From Raffaelea ambrosiae (taxonomy: Eukaryota; Ascomycota; Sordariomycetes; Ophiostomatales; Ophiostomataceae), in assembly GCA_002778195.1 (NCBI GenBank), contig PCDI01000001.1:744001-808000 (forward strand): DNA of 64,000 bases, given 5' to 3'. Positions 36,621 to 46,700 of the stretch are shown here, piece by piece (position 1 is the stretch's first letter; each line of letters begins with the position of its first letter). The notes beneath the pieces are model-generated. The model ran no database searches, was not told where the DNA came from, and worked only from the letters and a program-made list of their open reading frames with translations. The position numbers were made by a program, and so were the translations under genes.

Positions 36621-36700
36621 TCACGTGCCCACACAAGAACAAGAACCTTGGCATGTACAATCACGTGCCCACACAAGAACAAGAACCATGGCATGTACAA
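36621..36700. repeat. 40-bp perfect-length tandem duplication
   Basis: Two adjacent 40-bp copies (36621-36660, 36661-36700) differ by one base. Each begins with TCACGTGC, which contains the CACGTG palindrome (E-box-like). It lies in the convergent 3' spacer between the methyltransferase and the fusion gene. Confidence 0.92.
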
Positions 36701-36750
36701 GACCTCCCGTGTACCAAACTCCTCCGTTTCTTGTCTCCCTCCCCCCCCTT

Positions 36751-39700
36751 TTACGGGAGGAACTTCCGGCCCTTGAGGCGCGGGATCAATGCCAGATCGC
36801 GCACATCGTCGTGCTGCAGCAGCCAGCACAGGTATCTCTCGGACCCCAGCCCCCAGCCGCTGCTCAGCAGTTCCTGCGTGTCCCGGATGCTCATGTACCA
36901 CTCGTACGGGCTGTGTGGGACGGCGTGCGCGTCTAGGGCGGCGCGCACCTGCTTCGACGTGACGTGGCGCTCGCCCAGGCCCAGGGTCTCGCCCAGCCCC
37001 ATCAGGAGGTCGCCGGCCTTGGCTTTTCTCGGGCCGGCGGTGCGGTCCGCGCAGTAGGCCTGGTAAAAGGGCACGGACAGGTGGTCCATCTCGGTGAGCC
37101 AGACGAAGCCGCCGTGTGTCTGCAGCAGGATCCGCTCGCCCTTGCGGGTCAGCTTGCGGCCCTGCGCCGTGTCGCCCGCGACGGCGTACTCCCAGCAGTC
37201 GTCGGACGGCATGCGCGCGATGGCGTCGTCGAGGGGGACGCACGGGAACGTGTGCTGTGGGCGCGGGCTCGTGTCCGGGCTCGTGTCCGGGCTCGGGCGC
37301 GGGCTCGTGTCCGGGAACCGCGCCAGCAGGTCGGTCATGTGCTGGGTGGTGCCGGCGAGGCGGCCGATCAGGTCCCTGTGCTCGCGGTACATGGCGCGGG
37401 TCAGGGCGGCGATGTAGCCCTCGGCGGTGCGCATGGCGTCGTCCATGGAGCCGCGCAGCTCGCACTCGACGTGGAAGAACTGGTTGAGGTGGGTGGGGTC
37501 CGGGTCCTCGCCGCGGAAGGACGGCGACATGTAGTAGGCGCCGGCGCAGGCGGGGTCGAAGCGCAGCAGGTACTCGAGGGTGAACTGCATGCTGTCGGCC
37601 AGGTAGGTCGGCTGGCCAAAGAGCTCGACGCGGACGGGCAGGCTGTCGGAGCCCCGGCCCAGGGGCGACGAGATGCAGTCGGTCGTGATGGGCGTCAGCG
37701 CGTACTTGTAGCCGGCCGCGCCGCCCAGGTAGCGCGTGCTGGCCGTGAACATGGTGTCCAGGATCCGGAACACGCCGCGGTACCACGGCGACTTGAGCGC
37801 TGCCAGGAAATGGCTCGCCGGCGCGCCCAGCGTCCGCGTCGGCTGGATCGTCTTGGCCGTCGCGCACGCCGCCACCAGCGCGTCCTGCAGCGGCTGCAGC
37901 GCCGACCGGGCCCGCCACGCACCCTTCTGGGACGACACGCTGCCCGTGTACCGCTCGGCGTATGGGCCGGTGGTGACCATGGGACTCCGCCTCCCCTCCC
38001 TTGTCGTCGTCGTCGTCGTCTGCACAGGCACCAGCTTGGCGTGCGCGTAGTCCACCTCCATGCCCTCCAGGATGACGCCCACGCCCCGTATGCTCGAGAC
38101 GGCCCGCTGCATCTTGCCGCTCACGTCCCACAGGGCGCCGGCCAGGTCGTTGAGATCCGGGTCCGACAGCGCCAGGACGTCGCTGCCGAGCTGGCGCCGC
38201 GGCACCACGACCGTGAAGCCGGGCGTGTTGCCAAACGGCGTCAGGAACGCCACGTGCCCCGGCCCCTCCCAGATGCGCCATTGCGGCTCGCGGTTGCGCA
38301 CGATGCGCCCGAACAGACTGCCGCGCCCGTCCTCGCCGAAGAACGTGCCATCCATGGCCGGCGGGCCCTCCGCCGCCCCGGGCGTGTTGATCGCGTCCCG
38401 CACGCGGTCCAGGGCCTGCTCGCTGAGCCGGGGGCCGTTCTTGGACGAGATGTACCCGGGGTACGTTTCGTTGTACTCTTCTTGCCCGTCGACGTGTGGT
38501 GTCCAGTCCGGCGTGATCCCATGCAGCGGAATCAGCCGGATCTGGCTGGGGTCGTCGCTGTCGTTGTCGTGGTCGTCGCGGATCCCGGTGGCGACAAGAG
38601 CGATGCGTGCCACGCGCAGCGCCGTCTTCATCACCAGCGCCGCCTGCTTCAGCGACAGGAACACGCTCTGGTAGTCGACCCGCGCGAGCTCGCCCAGGCC
38701 GGCGCCCGACCGGATGCGCACGACCGTGTCGCCCTTGGTGGTGGGCCGACGCGACAGGGCCGCCTCGATGATGTCGTCGCGGAAGAAGGGCGCCATGGGC
38801 GTCTGGTCGTCGGTGTCCGCACGACGGAGAACCTTGGACCAGGGGGCGCCCTTGTTCGTCTCGCTGGCGGCCACAAAAAACGTCTGCGCCGTCTGCGCCG
38901 TGCAGAGCTGTCCCGCTCTCGTCAGCGCAAGGATGCCGCCGACAGCGCCCGTCTTGCGGTGGAGGCCGTCGAGGACCGCCTGCGCTGGCTGGTCTGGCTG
39001 GGCCCGCGTCGGGACGTCGTCCGCGCCGCGTGTCACCGCCGCCGCCACCGCGCTCGCAACGGAGTGCCGCAGGAATGCATCGCCCTCGCCGGAACAGACG
39101 ACGGCGACGTCGGCGTCGGCATATGTGCCCGCACCGACGACGGCTGTGTCGCCGATCCGGCCGCACAGCTTCCCGGCGACGCCGCCCGTGGAGGACGCCG
39201 CGGCAAGGCGGCCGGCCTTGTCGCACACGACCGCGCCCACCGTCTGTGGGTGGTCCACGGGGTCGCTCGCGCACGGATCCTTGGAGCGGCCGGCCGCCGT
39301 GATGTAGGCCAGCTGCTTCTGCCGTGCCGCGCTATGAAAGTACGCCTGGTCGACGACGCCGTAGCCGTGGTCCGCCCCGAACGCGTCGGCAGCTGCGCCG
39401 GCCAGCAGAGAATGCCGCGTCGCGCCCATGACCCCGGCGGCGACGGCCACTGGGTTGCGCAGCGTCTTGACACACGCCACCGCGCCCGCCGCGCCCGTGC
39501 GGCCGTCCACGATGCACGCCTCGAGCTCGTGTGTCCCCTCGGACGTGTAGACGGCGCCCTTGCCGCTGTTGAAGAAGACGCAGTTCTCCAGCGCCGTCAC
39601 CGCGTGCTCGGCCACGTCCACCGCACCGGCACCGGCGGCCACCTCGTCCGCGGCCACCCGCGCTACCACGCCCAGGAGAAACTCGACAAGCTTGCGCTCG

Positions 39701-41829
39701 TGGTCCGTGAGGAGGCCCAACATCTCGCCGGCGCCCGCGTGGATGGCCACAGACCCCGTCCCAGCCGAGCTAGAGATGTTGCTGCTGCTGCTGCTGCTGC
39801 TGCTTTTGTTGTGATACTGCGACAATCTCTCGATGCCCTGGCCCGGGTACATCTGCTCCACAGCCGCCGCTGCCGTAGCGAGGGCGCCGATGTTCTGCAG
39901 ACACTCGGTGAACCGGGCCTCGATGCGTTTGGTCTGGTCCTTGAACTTGCCCGTGGCCGCCAGGAACAGGCTGATGCCGTCTTCCCGGCCCATGTAGATG
40001 CCCGAGATCTGGTCCGGCGCAAACACGTTGGCCTCGACCGCATCCACGACGGCCGAGAACTGCATACCCGTGAAATACGCCGTCGGCCGCTGGAACTCGG
40101 CCAGAGTCTGGGCCACGGCCGCCTTGTCGGGTGAGTCGGGAACCTGGGCGAGAGCGTTTCGCAGGACGGCCATGCCGGGCCCGATACCGCGGCCGCTTCG
40201 GGTCGTCCGCAGGTTCTCGCTGTAGGCAGATGCCGCCGCCAGGAAGGCTTGCATCAGCACGCCCTCCGGCTGGCCGGCGGCCAGCGCCTGGAAAAGGGCC
40301 GTCGACTCCGTGGTGTGGATGTATGTCGGGTCGCAGCGGCCGTCGGCAAAAGCACGCACCGGCATCGGCTCGACCATGAGTGGCGGTCGCGCGTCCGCAC
40401 TCACAGACAGAATGGATGCCTGGAAGGCCAACTGCACAACCGCATGGAGATACCCCGTCGACCGAAGAAGGTCCAGGACATCGGCAGGTTGGGAAACGAA
40501 GAGGATGCGGTGGACCGTGTCGATGCTCGGCAGCGCCTCGGTCGAACAGTGGGCCTGTTCTTCCGAGGCGGCGAGAAAAGCGGCGTCGTCGTCCAAGACG
40601 ATCTCCTGGGCGACGGTAGGGTGCCCCGATGCGACAGCCGTTGCTGGACCAGCCTTGTCCGCCATCGCGCGTTGGAGCTGCTCGACGACGCGGAATATGA
40701 CGCCACCGTCGCACACGGTATGGTCCACACGGCCACCGATGCTGCCGTCCGGAAAGACGGAGAAGCCCAGCGTCTGGTCTGAATACACGTCCTGCGCCCC
40801 GGCACGACACTCTTCCAGGAACCGGTGCGTGCTGTCGATATGGCTTGTCGGCAGAGCGATGCTCGTCACGGCGGACTCGACCATCGACAGCGCGTCGGCA
40901 TGGGCCGCTTGGATCCTCTGGCGGAGAGCAGCCCAGGTCGTGCGGTCCTTGTGTGTCGACATGGCCGCGACAGACGCGGCAGGTGCGAAGGACGCATATT
41001 CCTGGGTGGAGTCCCCGCTGGATGTTCTGTGGGACGCCTGGTCCCGGTCCACGATGGAACGGATCTGGTCGCGGTACGCGTCTGCGCTGTATGGCTGGAA
41101 GGCGGCATCGACCAGGCCAACCTTGTACGCCCGGTTGTTGTGCCAGACAACGGCGTGCCGGCTGCCGGCATGCGTCTCCAGCCGATCGTGCGGGCTGCCC
41201 GGCACACGTGTCGTGGCAAACAACTCGCCGAGCTGCTTCGTCTCGAACTTCTTTTTCTTGTTGCCGTTCTGGCTGTTCTTGCCCGACGACGACGACCCAA
41301 CCAGGGTGACCGTGGCTGGCGACGTGTACAGCACCGCCGTGGCCCGGAGGAGCTCGGCCGCCGCCGAGATTTGTGCGCTTTCCGAATCTTCCCTCTTGCC
41401 CGAACTTTCCGAGCTTCGTAGGCTCGTCTCCGTGTCCGTCTTGAACAGCTTAAAAACCAGGCTGCTCTGGGAGAGCGGGCCGCGCAGCGAGAGGAGCATG
41501 GTCTTGTACTCCGCCGTCGCCCAGTTTCCTTGTCTGCCGTCCTCCTGTGCCGACTGGAGCGATGCTAGGGCCTGCTCGAATGCCGCTTCCAGGCTGGGCC
41601 CTAGTCTTGCCAGGCTAGCTTGTAGGGCCTTGGCGGCCGGTTCGCCCCCGAGCTGCAAGACCCGGCGTATCATCTCTCCCTGGAGCACGGAAAGGGCCGG
41701 AAGAGGATAGGGCGGGAGGTCTTTGTCGTGGACCGCACAGGCGGCATGGAGTGTTTGGGGATAGTTGACCCCGTTGGCACCGTTGGCACCATTGGCACCG
41801 TTGGTACCGTTGACCTTTGGAGCGGACAT
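36751..41829 (-). CDS. Fusion: carnitine acyltransferase + asparaginase + HIT-like + AsnRS-like
   Basis: One uninterrupted exon of 1692 residues from the first in-frame ATG. (1) Residues about 20-640 are a choline/carnitine acyltransferase domain; VDHTVCDGG near 372 holds the catalytic His in the H-x-x-x-D-G context seen in choline acetyltransferase. (2) About 690-985 is a plant-type asparaginase/isoaspartyl peptidase (Ntn-hydrolase); HPQTVGAVVCD near 863 carries the Thr nucleophile, followed by AAASSTGGVAGKLCGRIGDT. (3) About 1110-1290 is HIT-like; YAHAKLVPV keeps the middle His but not the full triad. (4) About 1330-1692 is a class II AsnRS/AspRS-like catalytic core: SFRGEDPDPTHLNQFF (motif 2), GWGLGSERYLCWLL (motif 3). 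It has no anticodon-binding OB domain. The N-terminus has Asn-Gly repeats. Each domain retains key residues. The combined reaction is unknown; amino acid activation and transfer to a small molecule is my inference. Confidence 0.85.
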   Translation of the reverse strand: MSAPKVNGTNGANGANGANGVNYPQTLHAACAVHDKDLPPYPLPALSVLQGEMIRRVLQLGGEPAAKALQASLARLGPSLEAAFEQALASLQSAQEDGRQGNWATAEYKTMLLSLRGPLSQSSLVFKLFKTDTETSLRSSESSGKREDSESAQISAAAELLRATAVLYTSPATVTLVGSSSSGKNSQNGNKKKKFETKQLGELFATTRVPGSPHDRLETHAGSRHAVVWHNNRAYKVGLVDAAFQPYSADAYRDQIRSIVDRDQASHRTSSGDSTQEYASFAPAASVAAMSTHKDRTTWAALRQRIQAAHADALSMVESAVTSIALPTSHIDSTHRFLEECRAGAQDVYSDQTLGFSVFPDGSIGGRVDHTVCDGGVIFRVVEQLQRAMADKAGPATAVASGHPTVAQEIVLDDDAAFLAASEEQAHCSTEALPSIDTVHRILFVSQPADVLDLLRSTGYLHAVVQLAFQASILSVSADARPPLMVEPMPVRAFADGRCDPTYIHTTESTALFQALAAGQPEGVLMQAFLAAASAYSENLRTTRSGRGIGPGMAVLRNALAQVPDSPDKAAVAQTLAEFQRPTAYFTGMQFSAVVDAVEANVFAPDQISGIYMGREDGISLFLAATGKFKDQTKRIEARFTECLQNIGALATAAAAVEQMYPGQGIERLSQYHNKSSSSSSSSNISSSAGTGSVAIHAGAGEMLGLLTDHERKLVEFLLGVVARVAADEVAAGAGAVDVAEHAVTALENCVFFNSGKGAVYTSEGTHELEACIVDGRTGAAGAVACVKTLRNPVAVAAGVMGATRHSLLAGAAADAFGADHGYGVVDQAYFHSAARQKQLAYITAAGRSKDPCASDPVDHPQTVGAVVCDKAGRLAAASSTGGVAGKLCGRIGDTAVVGAGTYADADVAVVCSGEGDAFLRHSVASAVAAAVTRGADDVPTRAQPDQPAQAVLDGLHRKTGAVGGILALTRAGQLCTAQTAQTFFVAASETNKGAPWSKVLRRADTDDQTPMAPFFRDDIIEAALSRRPTTKGDTVVRIRSGAGLGELARVDYQSVFLSLKQAALVMKTALRVARIALVATGIRDDHDNDSDDPSQIRLIPLHGITPDWTPHVDGQEEYNETYPGYISSKNGPRLSEQALDRVRDAINTPGAAEGPPAMDGTFFGEDGRGSLFGRIVRNREPQWRIWEGPGHVAFLTPFGNTPGFTVVVPRRQLGSDVLALSDPDLNDLAGALWDVSGKMQRAVSSIRGVGVILEGMEVDYAHAKLVPVQTTTTTTREGRRSPMVTTGPYAERYTGSVSSQKGAWRARSALQPLQDALVAACATAKTIQPTRTLGAPASHFLAALKSPWYRGVFRILDTMFTASTRYLGGAAGYKYALTPITTDCISSPLGRGSDSLPVRVELFGQPTYLADSMQFTLEYLLRFDPACAGAYYMSPSFRGEDPDPTHLNQFFHVECELRGSMDDAMRTAEGYIAALTRAMYREHRDLIGRLAGTTQHMTDLLARFPDTSPRPSPDTSPDTSPRPQHTFPCVPLDDAIARMPSDDCWEYAVAGDTAQGRKLTRKGERILLQTHGGFVWLTEMDHLSVPFYQAYCADRTAGPRKAKAGDLLMGLGETLGLGERHVTSKQVRAALDAHAVPHSPYEWYMSIRDTQELLSSGWGLGSERYLCWLLQHDDVRDLALIPRLKGRKFLP

Positions 41830-43780
41830 GACGAAAATGAGAAGAATGGTACAACGATTGGGAAAATACGGCAACGTAGAAGTTGGGTGAGCGTCTACAA
41901 AGGTGTAAGGGAAAGAGTCTTGGGTTATGTGCTTGCGGAAGAGAAGGTCGGGTTTGGGCCGCTTTCCTAGGGCAACAAGCAAGCTTTTTATCCTCAGCCG
42001 TCTAGACCGAGCCTCTTGACCAACCCTCTCCGTCCAGGTGGACACGCAAACAACCACACAGGCACTCTTTCCGACTCTCGTCCAAGCCCCTGAAACAGAC
42101 CACCTGGCGATATAGTCTTGCTCTGAAGGAGGCAGATGCAAGTTGCCCGCCGCATCCTAGTGGTTTCTCTCGGAGGATGTACTCCACCGCTGACGACGGA
42201 GTCAACCCATGCGACCTGATGGAGCCTCTGGGCAACATTATGAATAGATTCGGCCTCACTGCCGACTTCGCTCGCCTAGTTTGGTTGAGTCAACCGTGGC
42301 CAGTTTCACTCACGAGCCATTGCCGCCACTCTGTAGACTGCATGTAGGCCGGCGACGGAGCAGCAGCTAGGCTCGCGGTCCTTCCATCGATCCTAGACCA
42401 TGAGACAAAAATAAACAGAATATGGAAACACGGAAATGGAGGACTTGAAAACTTGAATGCAGAGGTCCATCTTGAGGGCGCGGCCTGCTTGGCAGCGATT
42501 TCTAGGATGGCTCTCGAAACACTATTGAGGACAATAGCCTGATGCGCCTGATGGTTCTGCCAGAAAACAAAAAAAAAAAAAAAAAGGCCTGGTATGGATC
42601 CTGCCGACCAGCTCGCGTATCTCCTGCTCCCTACGAGGAGGAATCCAACATATACAGGCGAACACTACTCGACAGTTTTGGTCCGCTCCATCACCGCTGG
42701 CTCACTACCATACACGTACACGAGCAGGGTGCGGATCGATTCCAATCTCCACAAAACACGGGAAAGGTCGTTCTGGCCGTGTGTGTAATAGCAATGGCAT
42801 CTTCCTCCTGGTTCTTGGCCGAGACACGACTGGGGGAGTGTGTGTTGTTTGCCATCCATGGATTGGAGACGACTGTTATTTTTTAAAAATGTGAGCCATA
42901 CAGTGGTAGGCACGGATGCTCCTACTCGTATGAGCACGGGCAGAGTTGTGTGTAGGACGTGTGTGTGCTCACGACCGTGTCGTGACGGCGGGATTCTTGC
43001 TCGCCAGCCCCACGAGCACGTTCAGACGTACGACATGACGTACGAGTCCCAATATCAGCTCATGCAACGCACCTTGGCATCGTGAGTCGTGGACGGCCTG
43101 GCCCGTGTGAGAAGAAACGGGAAGAAAGGAGGCCATCCGAGAAAACATGAAAAGAAAAAAAAAGGAGAACATCCCCGCGGCAGCCAAACCCAAAACCGGA
43201 TTTCCTGCATTCGACAACCGCGCTTGGCATATGCAGTGCTGGACCTGGATGGCCGTGTACCGTGCAACATCGCCGAGGTCCACCTTTGGGAGTCTTGCTG
43301 TCAGGCAAGAGTCGCCGCTGGCTCTGGAACTCGGGGGCCTTGTGCGGAGGTGGAGCATGGCCAGACTACGAGTCGGTTCCTTCGGCTGCCACTGGGGGGG
43401 CTTGGAGATCCTTGGCCCCCAAACATACGGAAGAGCCGGCCCATGCCAGGGTCCGTCGTTGCCAGTGCCGGGGACGGGGCCACTGGTGGAATCCTCCGGG
43501 TCCACCCCAGATCCTCCAGGGCCAGGTTTTCAGGTGCAGCTGCGACTTAAGAATGCAGGGCAGGGCCGCGTACTTTCGTAGTGTGTCTTTGTGGGCTCTT
43601 CTCTTTTCCAGGTCTTTTGGTGTAGGCCCTTCCCGTCCCGTGTTTCACGCCATCCAAATCTTCCCATTCCATCTCTACTTTTATTTCTTGTTTTTTTCTT
43701 GTATTTTTGCCCAGCCCCGAAAATCTTGCTCACCATTGTGGCACCACCCCTGTTCGGACGCATTCACAGTTCAGGTCCAT
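41830..43780. other. Divergent intergenic region of fusion gene and ABC exporter
   Basis: 1.95 kb between two large divergent genes. It should contain both promoters. A17 at about 42570 and several short frames are seen, none with family similarity. The frame upstream of the ABC gene is open but has only a GTG before 43781. Confidence 0.55.
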
Positions 43781-46700
43781 ATGCACATGCGCGCACACGA
43801 CCGTGGCGCATCTCCTGGCCCGGGATCGGGGGGGGACCACCAGCGGCAGCCACAACCGCAGCAGCAGGACGACCTCCCGCCCGTGTCGGTCGGCCTCTTT
43901 GGGCTGTACAGGTATGCCTCGCGGCAACAGCGGCTGGTGGTGGGAGCGGCCGCCGTGGTGGCGGTCGGGGCGGGCGTGATGCTGCCTCTGGTCAGCGTGG
44001 TCCTGGGCAGCCTGGCGGCCACGCTGCGGGACTTCGTCTCGGGCACGAACCGGGAGGCGTTCTCGGCGCAGCTGACGCAGCGGGCCGTCTACTTTTTGTA
44101 TCTGGCCGCGGGCCAGTTCGTGCTGACGCTGGCCGCGCTGCTGCTGTTTGCCTGGGCGGGCGTCGGCATCGCGGACGAGATCCGGACGCGCTACCTGTGC
44201 GCCATCCTGCACCAGAACATGCCCTTTTTCGACAGGCACGGCAGCGGCGTGCTGTCGGCGCGGCTGAGCACCGACATCCCACTCATCCACGAAGCGCTGG
44301 CGGAGAAGGCCGGGCTGGCCCTGAGCAGCGCGGCCGCTTTCGTCGCGGCGCTCGTGATCGCCTTTGTCCAGTACTGGAAGCTCGCGCTCCTGGCCACGTC
44401 GGGCATCGTGGCCACGGCCATCGTCACGGCCGTGGGCAACCGCGCCATCTCGTCCTGGAAGACCGCGTACATGGCCCGCATGAGCACCGCCGAGTGCATC
44501 GTGGAGGAGACGCTCAGCTCCATCCCGGACGTCAAGGCGTACAACGCCGAGCAGGATCTCGTGTCGGGCTACGAGCGACGCCTGCGCGGCGCCATCCCGT
44601 GCAACCTGGCCGCCCGGACCGGGCTCGGCGTGGTTGTCGGCCTCGTCGTCAGCTTCTCGTACTGGAACATCGGCCTGAGTCTCTGGGCCGGTGGGCGACA
44701 GCTGGCCGACGGCGAGACCACGCTGAGCGCCGTGCTCGCCATCATTCTGGCCGTCATCATCGGGGCCTCGTCCATCGGCAACATCGGCCCCTACTTTGAA
44801 ACATTGGCTTCCGGCCTGCCGGCAGCCGCGCACGTGTACGCCGTCATTGATGGCGGCGGTCCGTCCGTCGCGGCGCAGCATCCGGCCGCCAAGTCGCCGA
44901 GCTCGTCCCGTCGGACGAGACAGCGGACCACCAGACAGGGCCACGTCGAGCTCGTGGATGTCAGCCACCCGCACCACCAATGCTGGCTGGGCCATCCTCG
45001 CCCGGAAGGGCCATGCGGCGGCTCCCGCATAGAGCTGAGGAACGTCTGTCATGTCTATGCTTCGCGTCCCGACGCCGTTGTCCTCGACGGCGTCAGCGTC
45101 GTCTTCGAGGCCGGCAAGACAACGGCCCTCGCCGGCGCCTCCGGATCCGGCAAGTCTAGCCTGTTCGGCCTTTTGCAGCGCTTCTACGAGCCGCGCAGCG
45201 GGCAGGTGTTCGTCGACGGCCAGGACCTGTCCCGGCTGCCGCCGCAGTGTCTCCGCAGCCAGATGGCGTACGTTAGCCAAGAGCCGGCCCTCTTCTCCGA
45301 GTCGGTCCGCGACAACGTCTTGCGCGGCCTGTGCGGGACCCCCTACGCAGACGAGCCGCGGCCTGTGCAGCTGGACCGGGTGGAGCAGGCGTGCCGGCTG
45401 GCCTGCGCGCACGACTTTATCCTGGGTCTGGAACGGGGCTACGACACGAGGATCGACGCGGGCGTCCTGAACCTCTCCGTCGGCCAGAAGCAGCGCATCG
45501 CCATCGCGCGGGCGCTCATCCGCGAGCCCGCGATCCTCCTGCTGGACGAAGCCACGTCGGCGCTGGACGTCCGGACCGAAGCCGCGGTCCACGAGAACAT
45601 CACGGCCTGGAGCCAGGGACGCACCGTCATCATGATTGCCCACCGCATGTCGACGGTCGAGAAGGCGGACACGATTGTCATGATGCAGTCGGGCCGGGTT
45701 GTCGAGATGGGGACGTACGCGTCGCTGGCACAGGCCCCCCATGGGTACTTTGCCGAGCTGCTCGAGCACGAGAAGCGCAGCCGCTCTGGCGGCGACGACA
45801 CCGACGGCGGCGACAACGCGCGTATCGATGTGCTTCCTAGGCCCAGCAAAGCCGTGCAGGAAGGCGGCCGCACCGGGATTCGTCCCCCCCCCATCCGGCC
45901 CGTACCACCCAGCCAGGACCCCGATGCCGATGCCGATGCCACGAAACCACGCGCCGAGGCGGGCGTCTGGGAACGAAAACAGCGCGACCCCGGCGCTGCT
46001 TCCCCGGCGTCCCTCGTTCGCTTTCTCGTTCGCGCGGGGCGCGCCGTGGTGTGGCACCTGGCCATGGGCGTCGCTGCGTCGGTGGGCGTCGGCTGTGCGC
46101 AGCCCGTGCAGGCCTATCTGTTTGCCCAGGCCATTGTTGCGCTCTTTGCCCCGACCGTCAGCCGGGCGGCTCTGGCGCACTGGGCGCTGCTGTACTTTGT
46201 GCTGGGCATCGGCGGCCTGCTCGCGTATGCCCTGCAGGGCTTCTTTCTGTGCCGGTCGGAAGAGCACGTGTGCTTCGAGGCGCGCGCGGCGGCGGCCGCG
46301 CACGTGGTCCGGCAGCCACTGTGTTTCTTTGCGGGTGCCAACAAGGACAACGACAACAACGACAACAACAGCGACAACAACGACAACAGGCATACGGTCG
46401 AGACCCTGACGTCCTTCTTGTCCGCCGAGCTCGGCCGCATGGCCGCCTTGCTGGGACCGAGCATGGGCATGGTCGTCGCCGGCGCCACGACGGTCCTCGG
46501 CTGCTTCGCCGTCGCCCTGGCTGTCGGGTGGAAGCTGGCGCTGGCCTGCGCGGGCGCCGTGCCGGTGATGCTGGCCACCGGCGTCCTGCGCATGCGCGTG
46601 CTCGCCGGCTTCTCCCGCGCCCTGCAGGCCGCCCAGGTGGCCGCCCACACGGTGGCGCGCGAGTCGATCAGCGCCGCCGCGACGGTGCAGTCGTACGGCA

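Noticed and set aside
36964..40134. 1056-codon plus-strand frame (and a 932-codon minus frame) over the fusion gene
   Set aside because: Compositional shadows of the fusion enzyme. The domain motifs are all in the other frame.
41760..41815. Asn-Gly repeats at the fusion N-terminus as self-substrate of its isoaspartyl-peptidase domain
   Set aside because: Asn-Gly pairs do form isoaspartate, but NG repeats are common disordered tails in fungal fusion enzymes; no evidence for self-processing.
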